Source: Allocoprococcus sp004560705 (GTDB taxonomy: Bacteria > Bacillota > Clostridia > Lachnospirales > Lachnospiraceae). From it: DNA of 64,000 nt. The DNA lies in NCBI RefSeq assembly GCF_052065755.1, contig NZ_JBQHTK010000009.1, positions 17,560 through 81,559 on the forward strand. The letters run 5' to 3'. Under the pieces are notes generated by a model. It was not told where the DNA came from and made no database searches. It worked only from the letters and a program-made list of their open reading frames with translations. Position 1 is the stretch's first letter; each line of letters opens with the position of its first letter. Position numbers and translations under genes: made by a program. Positions 25,715-34,186 of this stretch are shown here, in pieces.

Positions 25715-28618
25715 TTATTTTATAAAATATTTTTCGTCCCTTTTTCTAAATGAATACATTGTCCCCTCTAAAATAGTTACAATACTATCATTTATTTCAG
25801 GATTCTCGATTCCTCCAGCCAGAACACTTACCCTCTGACCATCTTCTTTATCAATTTTAACATAAATAATCTGATCTGAGTCTGCAACAACGGCCAAATT
25901 AGGATTATGCGTAACTAAAATAATCTGCCTCCTCTTTTTTGCGGCTTGAATAAATGGTACCAATACCTTCGCAACACTTTGGTTATCCAAATTATCTTCT
26001 GGCTGATCTATAATCAAAGGTGTATCTCTTAAATCCAGTAACAAATAAAAAATAAGCAATAACGCACCTCTTTCTCCTGGTGACAAATTATCAAGTGTTT
26101 TTTCATCACTAATCAATTCATATTTATTACTTATGTATGTCATCCCGTATAAGTAATTATAAAAATCCAACATTTTATTTGTCTTAATTTGAGATTCTAC
26201 ATCAATTGAATAGTTTTTTAAACACTTAACAATCATTTCTGGAATCTGCGAGTATTGATCTATGCTATCTATACTACTCAGTTCTTCAACAGATTTGTGT
26301 AATTGATAATTATCTTCTCTAAAAGCATTTCTCTTCTGCTTATTTACAAATTCAAATAACTCTGTAGATAATCGTTCTTCTATAACAAGTCCTGCTCTGA
26401 TACTAATACTATACTCATTTAACAATTCTGCATTTGACTTTAAAAATTCATCCACTGGATTTTTAAAACGATTATAAATAGAAACGATTTTCTTTTTCTC
26501 ATTGCAAATATCTGCGGAAATTTTCTGCCTTTTCTCATATAGCGGATTTAAATCTTCCATTATTTTCCCTTTAACATAGATCAACTCTTCTTCTATCTTT
26601 TTTACTGCTTCTTCCTTTTCCCCTTTTTGTTTCATCCATTCTTGGTATTCGCTTATATACTTATCATATGCACGAATATTTTTATCCTCTTCAGCCACTA
26701 TTTCCTTTTTATCTGCTTGTTTCTTAGATAATTGTGTCCTCAAGCCATTTTCTTCATCATTTAACATTTCCTTCGTTGCAGATAAATCGTCATCAATTTC
26801 CTTTTTCTTTTCTTCGATAGGCCTTTTGTTTACTATTAAGTTAACTATATCATCAGCATTTATATCAAATTCTTCTAATTGAATATTTAACTTGCTTTTC
26901 TCAATTTCAATTCGATTTTCAAATTCAACCAGTGATTCAAGACATCGCATAAGTTTATTGGTTGCTTTATTTTTTATAATTACTTCTTCCTCTGCATTCT
27001 TAATCTGTTTTTCTAACTCTAAAATTTCCTTTTCTAATGTTTCATACTTCTCTTGAATTTCTTCAGATAATACCGGTTTTTCAATTTTATCTGGACAAAT
27101 TTTATTATGTGCCTCTAATTGATCCTTAGCTTGCTTTAATAAAGATTTTTGAAAATCACTATATGATGGCTGTAATTTTTTCTCCAATTCAATTATTTCT
27201 TTGTTTACATCATTCAAATCCGCATTCAAATAGTGAATTGCATTTTCAGAAGCCTTCGAATATTTATCAATCAGTGCTTCTAATGATTTTTCTCCTTCTC
27301 TTTCCTCTTCACTTAACCTCGAAAAAATAACACTATTAATTTCTTCTGTAAATTTTTGCAATTCGGTATCTGTACAAATTTCTTCAAAATATTGCTGTGG
27401 AATACATTGAACTCTTTCCACATTTGTCATTTCAGGTAATACTGCTAAATTTCTACTCATTCTTTCCTCTGAATTTTTCCATTTCAAGCTACAAACAAAA
27501 TTATTAGCCAATTTGTTTTTTTGAAATTTTTTACTATTCAGGAAAGCAAATTTTGTATAATTTTTACTATCAGCAATCCATGCTACCGCTTCAGCCAATG
27601 CTGATTTACCATTTCCTTTATTTCCAATAATACTAACCAACCCAGCATTCAAAGGAATCTTGATTTCCTTAAACCAGATCCCCTTCTCACCTTTATATCC
27701 ATCTTCCCAATCAATGGTGATTTCGTCAATATACTTTGTTGGATTCTTTTTTACACGATCCAATTCCTCTGGTAACTCTTTCAAGCAAATTCGATTATCA
27801 TAATCAATCAGCGCCTGTTTTAATCCTTCAAATGTACAATCTGCTTTCACCCATGTATATTTAGTGATTAAATCATAATCTGCTTTTTCATGTGAATCAG
27901 ATGCTAACATACACGGTTTTCCAAAACATTTCTTATAAAAATTAGCATTTTTAGCTTCACCCCGATTAAAATTAGGCAATTCAATTACATCAATTTTATT
28001 TGAAATAATTTCTGTCTTCGTAATATCTAAATGATTATATAATTCTTCAGGTGTAGGGTTACTTGCTTTAGAATGTTTCATTTCTTTTTCAATACTTCCA
28101 TGCTTATCTCCACCATGCACGATAATTATACCACCTAGTTCATGTGTTAACTTTATTGCTTTATCAAATTCCACCGGTGAAGCCAACAGTCCTTTTGAAT
28201 AATCATTTTCTCCATTACTTTCGATTACACTTTCAGTTAAATTTAATTGAGAACAAAAATTATCATATAAAGTTTTTTTATCTGCTTTTTTTAGTGTTCC
28301 TCTTATATTAATCCATTTAGGAAAAATTGCAATAAGATGGACACCACTTTTTCCTTTATCAGTTTTTAACTCTATACCAGGCAGAAAATCCACCAAATCC
28401 TTTACTTTTCCTGCATCTACAACTCCATTTTCATATATATCCCAAATCTCATCTAAGGCATCAAAATTGCTATGATCAGTAATCGAAATCATGCAAATTT
28501 CATTCTTTATTGCATTTTCAAAAATATCTTTAATTTCCATTTTTGTCCGGGATTCTTTAGAATATTTTGAATGCAAATGTAAATCCCACTTTCTCCATTG
28601 TGATCCCCTATTTATCAT
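25715..28618 (-). CDS. TrlF-family PHP-SMC-like ATPase (defence-associated)
   Basis: A 967-residue protein. The N-terminal PHP phosphoesterase domain (10-300) has metal-ligand motifs DLHLHSKYSKES, ISITDHSNFDAL and CMLASDSHEK. From about 325 it is an SMC/RecN-like ATPase: Walker A IGNKGNGKSALAEA, long coiled coils (450-720), signature LSPGERGALLL, Walker B PLIIDQPEDNLDN and VTHNPNLAVV. This layout is that of TrlF-family ATPases found in defence islands. It probably couples DNA or end sensing to nuclease action; the target is unknown. It follows rloB by 28 nt, the third gene of the operon. Confidence 0.82.
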   Translation of the reverse strand: MINRGSQWRKWDLHLHSKYSKESRTKMEIKDIFENAIKNEICMISITDHSNFDALDEIWDIYENGVVDAGKVKDLVDFLPGIELKTDKGKSGVHLIAIFPKWINIRGTLKKADKKTLYDNFCSQLNLTESVIESNGENDYSKGLLASPVEFDKAIKLTHELGGIIIVHGGDKHGSIEKEMKHSKASNPTPEELYNHLDITKTEIISNKIDVIELPNFNRGEAKNANFYKKCFGKPCMLASDSHEKADYDLITKYTWVKADCTFEGLKQALIDYDNRICLKELPEELDRVKKNPTKYIDEITIDWEDGYKGEKGIWFKEIKIPLNAGLVSIIGNKGNGKSALAEAVAWIADSKNYTKFAFLNSKKFQKNKLANNFVCSLKWKNSEERMSRNLAVLPEMTNVERVQCIPQQYFEEICTDTELQKFTEEINSVIFSRLSEEEREGEKSLEALIDKYSKASENAIHYLNADLNDVNKEIIELEKKLQPSYSDFQKSLLKQAKDQLEAHNKICPDKIEKPVLSEEIQEKYETLEKEILELEKQIKNAEEEVIIKNKATNKLMRCLESLVEFENRIEIEKSKLNIQLEEFDINADDIVNLIVNKRPIEEKKKEIDDDLSATKEMLNDEENGLRTQLSKKQADKKEIVAEEDKNIRAYDKYISEYQEWMKQKGEKEEAVKKIEEELIYVKGKIMEDLNPLYEKRQKISADICNEKKKIVSIYNRFKNPVDEFLKSNAELLNEYSISIRAGLVIEERLSTELFEFVNKQKRNAFREDNYQLHKSVEELSSIDSIDQYSQIPEMIVKCLKNYSIDVESQIKTNKMLDFYNYLYGMTYISNKYELISDEKTLDNLSPGERGALLLIFYLLLDLRDTPLIIDQPEDNLDNQSVAKVLVPFIQAAKKRRQIILVTHNPNLAVVADSDQIIYVKIDKEDGQRVSVLAGGIENPEINDSIVTILEGTMYSFRKRDEKYFIK

Positions 28619-28646
28619 ATTGTCATTCCCTTCTTTTTTTCTTCTC

Positions 28647-29594
28647 TTAGTTTCTCATGCGAGTAATCAACCTGCCTATGTTACTTCCGACGGAACATTC
28701 TAAATCTTCAATATCTTCACAAAATTTTTTCTCATTCTCAATAGCTTTATCAATTTCCTTGACAAGTATTTCCGCATGATAAGAACTTTTATTGTATCCC
28801 GGAAAAATTTTACGCAATTCATCCTCGGCATATCGTCTTTTTACAGTAACCTTAGGATTGTCCAACAATTTTTCTTTATCTAAAGTGAACACTTCATCAA
28901 AATGCAGTAACAACCAAAACTCAAAGCATGGATTTGTAACACAAAATTGAAATCCCATTTCCCTACATTTATCCAATACATATTTATATTGGTCATTTTC
29001 AGGTGTTGATACAAAGCTATCTTTATCTCTATCCACAATTAAACATATTTGGTCGAACCCTTCCTCATACGTTAAACCACCATCTTTAATGATTTCAGAG
29101 ATGTCTTCAACTATATTCACTACTTCGTATTCTTCCTTCAATACTCCAATGAGTGTATTACAGGTACTTTCAATATCTTCAACCACATCATCCAACGATT
29201 TCTTCAATTGTTCATCACAAGTCTGTTTCATTGTTTTCCATATATTACGTGCCAAAACCTTGCTAGTTGTAATGACTTTTGTTTCATAAAGGTAATCCAT
29301 AATCCGATTCAATAAAGATTCATAAGATATTGCTTGTTCTCTACTTTCTCGCAAATTTTCAATTACCCTATCCAATATTTTCTTCGGGTTGCTCCAACCT
29401 TCTTCACTAAAGCTTCGGATGATAGGAATTAATTCAATCAAAGGATTTATTCCGATATCTTCACGCAAAGCGTAAATTGCATCAAAATAGATAACTTCGG
29501 TATCTGAACCTTCATATACAAGAAAATATTTTTTCGTTGCCTCATCAGATTTTAACACTTTGGTACGTTCAGCAAATGTTCTACTTTCTCTCAT
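28647..29594 (-). CDS. rloB: RloB-like protein (toprim/nuclease-like)
   Basis: A 315-residue protein. KKYFLVYEGSDTEVIYFDAI near residue 21 has the E-G-x-T/D-E start of a toprim-like fold; QICLIVDRDKD and FCVTNPCFEFWLLLHFDE further on match RloB/AbiLii. An insert of about 120 residues in the middle is longer than in simple RloB. In AbiL- and PARIS-like pairs, an AAA ATPase holds a toprim-type effector that harms the infected cell. The gene begins 3 nt after rloA ends. Confidence 0.8.
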   Translation of the reverse strand: MRESRTFAERTKVLKSDEATKKYFLVYEGSDTEVIYFDAIYALREDIGINPLIELIPIIRSFSEEGWSNPKKILDRVIENLRESREQAISYESLLNRIMDYLYETKVITTSKVLARNIWKTMKQTCDEQLKKSLDDVVEDIESTCNTLIGVLKEEYEVVNIVEDISEIIKDGGLTYEEGFDQICLIVDRDKDSFVSTPENDQYKYVLDKCREMGFQFCVTNPCFEFWLLLHFDEVFTLDKEKLLDNPKVTVKRRYAEDELRKIFPGYNKSSYHAEILVKEIDKAIENEKKFCEDIEDLECSVGSNIGRLITRMRN

Positions 29595-29597
29595 TCA

Positions 29598-30983
29598 TTA
29601 CACCTCTTCCTCAATAGGAAATACCGTGCTGAACACTGGAACACCTCCGTATCTTCCCTCCAAATATGCCTTGTCTATTTTTTGATCAAAACGTGCATTG
29701 TACTCTTCTAAAGAGTAAATATCACTTTCTCCCGATTTTCTTTTATTTACAAACCAAATCTCATCACGACGTAACAAATCAAAATCCAACAATCGTGATT
29801 CATGAGTAGTTACAATTAATTGAAGATTTCTCCTTGCTGCTAACTGTAAAAATGTATCAACAAATTTATAAGTCAAACTTGGATGCAGACATCTGTCCAA
29901 TTCATCTATTACATAAGTTTTCCCTTCACCAGAAAGTAAGACTTCTAATAAATCCAATATTCTTATTGTTCCGTCTGACTCTTCGGATATATTAAATAAA
30001 ACGTTTTCTTTTCCATGTGAAAATTTAATCGTTTTACACTCAACATTTTCATCTTTATCAACATTCAAAATAAAGAAATCTCGTGCAGATCGCATTACGA
30101 TTCCAAATCCTTCTAATTTTTCATTGTTTTTCATCTCTGCAGTTTTTGTTTCAATATCAGAAAGCAGATCCTCACGTATTCGTTTCGGAATATTTCCCAA
30201 TACTTTTTCCGGCGAAACATCCACCATCTTAAATCCTGTAATACCTGTCCCAAACGCAGAAATAATTCTACAAACTTCTTCCACATTTTCAGTTTTAGCC
30301 ATATATGAATAATCCGAAATAGGTCGATTTGGATAATTAATATCTAAATTTTTGTTTATCCACAAATATATCTCTTGAAATATGGCAGCGTTACTGTATT
30401 GTTGATATAAAGTTCTTTTATTTTTGTTCATTGTTGAAAGTAATAATATACTATCATCTTCTTGAATATCTTCTGCGTATACTTCTAATTTATCAATTAG
30501 ACCTTTTTCCTGTAATGTATCACCGAATTTGAAAATTCCTCTATCGATATCCCTACTAAAAATCAACTTTTCCTTATTATCACTGGTAAGTTCTATTAAC
30601 CATTCTGAAACAAACTTGCTTTGATTTAAAATCACCTCAAACCCATATGCGTAATATTTATCACCCAACATGATTTCCAATTCAAAATAACTCTCTTTTT
30701 CTTTGTTAGCATCATCTATTTTGCAATACATATCTGTATGTCCTTTAGGCAACCCATATAAAACGATACGTCGCATATAATCCAGTGCTTTTACCAAATT
30801 TGATTTTCCAGCTGCATTCGCACCATAAACTGCTGCAAATTTTAACAATTTTATCTTTTCATTATCATACACATGTGCTTTCTTATTTCTAACTTTTCCT
30901 GCAATCATAGAAAACTCTTCCGATTTACCATCTTCCCTTTCAGAAAATGATAGAAAATTTTTTACATTAAATCTGATTAACAT
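29598..30983 (-). CDS. rloA: RloA-like AAA ATPase
   Basis: A 461-residue protein. ATG 30983 is chosen because CGGAGGTG lies 5 nt upstream. The AAA_15/RloA form is clear: MLIRFNVKNFLSFSE, Walker A VYGANAAGKSNLVKALDY, then EESDGTIRILDLL, Walker B TYVIDELDRCLHPSL and IVTTHESRLLD. It pairs with RloB as in AbiLi/AbiLii abortive infection. Its promoter has an operator inside the spacer, so the operon is probably silent until a repressor is removed. Confidence 0.87.
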   Translation of the reverse strand: MLIRFNVKNFLSFSEREDGKSEEFSMIAGKVRNKKAHVYDNEKIKLLKFAAVYGANAAGKSNLVKALDYMRRIVLYGLPKGHTDMYCKIDDANKEKESYFELEIMLGDKYYAYGFEVILNQSKFVSEWLIELTSDNKEKLIFSRDIDRGIFKFGDTLQEKGLIDKLEVYAEDIQEDDSILLLSTMNKNKRTLYQQYSNAAIFQEIYLWINKNLDINYPNRPISDYSYMAKTENVEEVCRIISAFGTGITGFKMVDVSPEKVLGNIPKRIREDLLSDIETKTAEMKNNEKLEGFGIVMRSARDFFILNVDKDENVECKTIKFSHGKENVLFNISEESDGTIRILDLLEVLLSGEGKTYVIDELDRCLHPSLTYKFVDTFLQLAARRNLQLIVTTHESRLLDFDLLRRDEIWFVNKRKSGESDIYSLEEYNARFDQKIDKAYLEGRYGGVPVFSTVFPIEEEV

Positions 30984-31008
30984 CTCAGCACCTCCGTTCT
31001 TTCGTTCT

Positions 31009-31037
31009 ATTTTAAGTGATTTTTTCACTTTAGTCAA
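31009..31037 (-). promoter_or_regulatory. rloA promoter with operator filling the spacer
   Basis: -35 TTGACT (31032-31037), 17-bp spacer, -10 TAAAAT (31009-31014). The 17-bp palindrome AAGTGA-N5-TCACTT at 31014-31030 covers the whole spacer. Confidence 0.8.
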
Positions 31038-31076
31038 TATATTATACTCTTTTTCACCTTATTATATTCCACATTT

Positions 31077-31093
31077 AAGTGATTTTTTCACTT
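31077..31093. promoter_or_regulatory. Second copy of the rloA operator
   Basis: AAGTGA-N5-TCACTT again, identical over 17 bp, centred exactly 63 bp (six helical turns) from the promoter copy. Confidence 0.75.
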
Positions 31094-31134
31094 TAAATTC
31101 ATCAACCGTCATATAAAAACACCCAACATATCTA

Positions 31135-31311
31135 CTACGTCGAGTGTTTTTCCTCACATTCCATTTCCCGGTCAACCTGATCCGCCGCAGCCTGAATCGC
31201 TTTTTCTACCTTTTCTGAATTGGCATCTATTAAAATTTTTAGTATGTAATCGGCGGTTGCTGCCGCTGAGTTCGGATTATGAATTCTATAATTTAGTTCT
31301 CTTTTCTGCAT
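31135..31311 (-). CDS. 58-aa hypothetical protein upstream of the rlo operon
   Basis: ATG 31311 with GGAGGTGG upstream; stop TAG at 31135-31137. The product begins MQKRELNYRIHNPNSAAATA and continues DYILKILIDANSEKVEKAIQ, then an acidic helix ending in EEKHST. It is helical, with no HTH pattern. It lies just upstream of the rloA operators, so it may be a small regulator or a mobile-element protein. Unrecognised. Confidence 0.6.
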   Translation of the reverse strand: MQKRELNYRIHNPNSAAATADYILKILIDANSEKVEKAIQAAADQVDREMECEEKHST

Positions 31312-31749
31312 AGCGGAGCATCCACCTCCTCCCTGCGGTTTTCTCTTTGTCCATAACTATGAGAAAATATATGAAAATAGTCCTTTAAAATATTGTGCTT
31401 CGCAAATGTAACTGAAACACACAAAAATCCATGTCGATTGCCCGACAGAGAGAGTAGATATTTTCTCTTCGGAAATGCTGCTTTCAATCTGCGACAAAGT
31501 GATGTAAACCAGAATGTCAACTACATTGAGAACACTTTTAAAAATCAGTCTATATAATTCATTCCTCTTCATGTATGAAAATAAAGTTTTCAAATTCAGT
31601 AGTTTACATTTCTATGAAAGTCTTAAAAGCACTGATATTACAAGGATTTTCCCAGAAAACCAAATGTAAACTATCTGTCAATTATCGAAAACTATTCTTC
31701 AGAAATGTTCATCTCCCCGAATGATAGAACAGCCTCTCTCGTCGGGCAT
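31312..31749. other. 438-bp gap with inverted repeats
   Basis: I see no convincing gene. The perfect 12-bp inverted repeat TAGTTTACATTT (31600-31611) and AAATGTAAACTA (31662-31673) is centred 62 bp apart. A 14-bp sequence, GATGTAAACCAGAA (31501-31514), is repeated inverted inside the vapE 3' end (31809-31822). Confidence 0.5.
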
Positions 31750-33126
31750 TCAGAATGGTAACATCTGTTGTTCACTCTCTGTCAGTTCCCGAAATCCATC
31801 CTCGGCGTTCTGGTTTACATCATTGACGCATCTCGTCCAACCTTTCTGAGTTCCATAATTTCGGAATCTGTGAGAGCTTATTCGCTTCCAACCAACAATC
31901 TTTGTATCCATAATCTCTGCGATTTCATTGGATTCATATCGTTTTGGTTCTCCATACTGATGATCTAATGCTTCTTTCCAGATCATTTTGATACAGACAT
32001 AATCTTCCCTATAATCATCCAGCCATCCTTGAATTGTCCCTGCCAATGTATCCTCCTGCATGAACTGTTCCCGATATAAGCTAATTTGCGATTCCATTTC
32101 TTTGGAAAATTTCATCAGTGCCGCCGGATTCTCCGCGGTACGATATAGGTACATAGCCTCTGCCCAGAGCTGATCAAAGTATGCTCTTGCCTCCGCTTCA
32201 TCATCCAAAATATGTTTCTCTGCTTTCTCTGCGTGAATCATGATTGGCAGAAATCTTCTCGCCCCACTCCGGTCAAATGGCAAGAATTGCTTTGTATTCG
32301 TTGTCCCCGCAAAAACACATTGTCTCAGTCGGTCCTCTTCATACTGCTGATACGGAATACGAAACGTATCTTTCTGTCTGACAAGAAATGATTTGATCTC
32401 TTCGTTACTCTTAGCGCTGACTGCAGCAATCATCTCCGACATCTCCATAATCCAATGTCCACGAAGTTTTCCGTATACTTTTTCATCATTCAGATGTTTC
32501 AAATCATCAGAAAACCAGTCATCCTTTATCGCAAGAAAGCGAAAAAATGTTGATTTTCCAGCTCCTTGTGTGCCAACCAGGCAGAGCATTTCATCCATCT
32601 TATACCCCGGATGAAAAACTCGTAGTATCGCACCTATCATAAAATGCTTCAGGCATTCATATACCAATTCCGATTCATCCGCTCCCATATACCGCTTCAA
32701 TACATGACGGATACGCTCCGTTCCATCCCATTGAAGTTCATTCAGATAGTCACAGATTGGATGATACTTGTTGCTATTCGCCTCTGCTCTCAATGCTTTT
32801 TTCATATTTTTCTCATTTCCCAAATCATAGTATCGTTCAAAGTAATAAAACAGAAATTCCTCCCCTTCGTCTGTCAGCGAAGTAACCCGGTCATTCCACC
32901 AGAGGATTTTTACCACATCTACTCGCTGATTCAATAAATTAAAACGCAGACTCCCGGAAAGAATCGGATCTTCTCTGAGGACGGTCATATAATTCTGCAT
33001 CGTTCCTTTAACCGTTCCATTCATTGTTACCGCAAGCTGATCTTTGATATTCCTCACCGCTTCCAGATCTACCATTGATTCCATCCGACACACTGCATTC
33101 TCTCGATTTTCTTCTGACATAGTCAT
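31750..33126 (-). CDS. VapE-like (virulence-associated E) helicase
   Basis: A protein of about 458 residues from ATG 33126; other in-frame starts occur (33231, 33084) and none has a strong RBS. The family pattern is clear: YHPICDYLNELQWDGTERI, HFMIGAILRVFHPGYKMD, Walker A GTQGAGKSTFFRFLA, NDEKVYGKLRGHWIMEMSEM and FDRSGARRFLPI. VapE/D5-type helicases serve replication of satellites and small integrative elements, usually with a primase. It overlaps the CHC2 gene by about 119 nt, which suggests coupled translation. Confidence 0.85.
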   Translation of the reverse strand: MTMSEENRENAVCRMESMVDLEAVRNIKDQLAVTMNGTVKGTMQNYMTVLREDPILSGSLRFNLLNQRVDVVKILWWNDRVTSLTDEGEEFLFYYFERYYDLGNEKNMKKALRAEANSNKYHPICDYLNELQWDGTERIRHVLKRYMGADESELVYECLKHFMIGAILRVFHPGYKMDEMLCLVGTQGAGKSTFFRFLAIKDDWFSDDLKHLNDEKVYGKLRGHWIMEMSEMIAAVSAKSNEEIKSFLVRQKDTFRIPYQQYEEDRLRQCVFAGTTNTKQFLPFDRSGARRFLPIMIHAEKAEKHILDDEAEARAYFDQLWAEAMYLYRTAENPAALMKFSKEMESQISLYREQFMQEDTLAGTIQGWLDDYREDYVCIKMIWKEALDHQYGEPKRYESNEIAEIMDTKIVGWKRISSHRFRNYGTQKGWTRCVNDVNQNAEDGFRELTESEQQMLPF

Positions 33127-33706
33127 CACACTTTCGCTCAATTTCTTCCACCTTCTTTCTCTTTTCCTGCACCAAATGATCTCTATCCCACTTTTCACCG
33201 AACAAAAGAATATCCAGAACGTACTCAACATAGCTTAGTTCCCGTAATGCTTCCACGAAACGTTCATTCCATTCTTCCTTCGGATTCCTGGGTGCATATT
33301 GTTTCTTCCAGTCTAAAAGCATTAATCGATAATCCAAATATGCCCTTACACATCTAATCCAATCATCATCCCGTTTCTTTGTCCGTATTATTTCTGCCGT
33401 TTTAATCGAATCCTTCTTCCCTACAGGAGAGTCCCTTGACTTGCTGATGTAACTAATTCCAAAATCCTCTGCCAGTTTTACAGCCGCTTCTCTGGCACCG
33501 AGTCCAAATAGCTGTGCGGTAAAATCAACTGCATCTCCGGTACATCCACAACCGAAGCAATAATATCTGCGATCAACCTTCATACTGGGAGCGTTGTCCT
33601 TATGAAAAATACATCTGACCAACCCACTCCGATTAGGTTTAAGCCCATACAATTCCGCCGCCTGTCTAACTGTGACATTCTTCTTTACTTCTTCAAATAA
33701 TCCCAT
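33008..33706 (-). CDS. CHC2 zinc-finger primase-like protein
   Basis: A 232-residue protein; ATG 33706 has GGAAGGAG upstream. The CHC2 finger of DnaG-type primases is present: VTVRQAAELYGLKPNRSGLV, then CIFHKDNAPSMKV and YYCFGCGCTGDAVDF. No toprim catalytic domain follows, so it is a partial primase that may bring the VapE helicase to the replication origin. The C-terminal third is charged and helical. The pair is a satellite-type replication module. Confidence 0.8.
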   Translation of the reverse strand: MGLFEEVKKNVTVRQAAELYGLKPNRSGLVRCIFHKDNAPSMKVDRRYYCFGCGCTGDAVDFTAQLFGLGAREAAVKLAEDFGISYISKSRDSPVGKKDSIKTAEIIRTKKRDDDWIRCVRAYLDYRLMLLDWKKQYAPRNPKEEWNERFVEALRELSYVEYVLDILLFGEKWDRDHLVQEKRKKVEEIERKCDDYVRRKSRECSVSDGINGRSGSGEEYQRSACGNNEWNG

Positions 33707-33739
33707 CTTAGCTCCTTCCCATCTGCTGAAATATTGCAT

Positions 33740-34186
33740 TCTGACTTTTTTTCAAAAATGAATAAATCGAATTGCTGAAGAAGGATAAAAAAGATCCCTC
33801 TATATATCCAAATTTTGAGAAGGTCTTATACAACATTTTTTCAAAATTTTTTCAAAAACATAATCTCTAGCTTCATCACCACATGAAATATATACAATTT
33901 TGAAATTTCCCTGCGAAGCTAAAATACCATTTCTATTTTTTGAAAAAATGGCAGGAAACCGAGGGTATGGGGAAGCGGAATCCCCATCAAGATTGCTACT
34001 CGCAAATATTACTAAAATCATAAAATGATGATATTGTAATACGCGGGTGGATCTTGCTCTTAAAATGCGCAAAATAAAAACCTCTGTATCCATTAATTTC
34101 TAACAGACACAAAGGTTTCGAGATTCATCGATATTAAATTTTTCTTATCCGGCAAGAGCAAGTTCCATCCGGTAATACATAATCTA
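33740..34186. other. Intergenic region with repeat-borne terminator
   Basis: I see no gene. At 34072-34119 lies a 48-bp sequence also present at 44016-44063 (same length, a few substitutions). On the - strand it gives CCTTTGTGT...ATACAGAGG followed by TTTTTATTT, a terminator for the ABC permease gene. Confidence 0.5.
34072..34119 (-). repeat. 48-bp terminator repeat, copy 1
   Basis: See copy 2 at 44016-44063. Shared blocks: AAATAAAAACCTCTGTAT, AATTTCTAACAGA and ACAAAGG. Confidence 0.65.
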
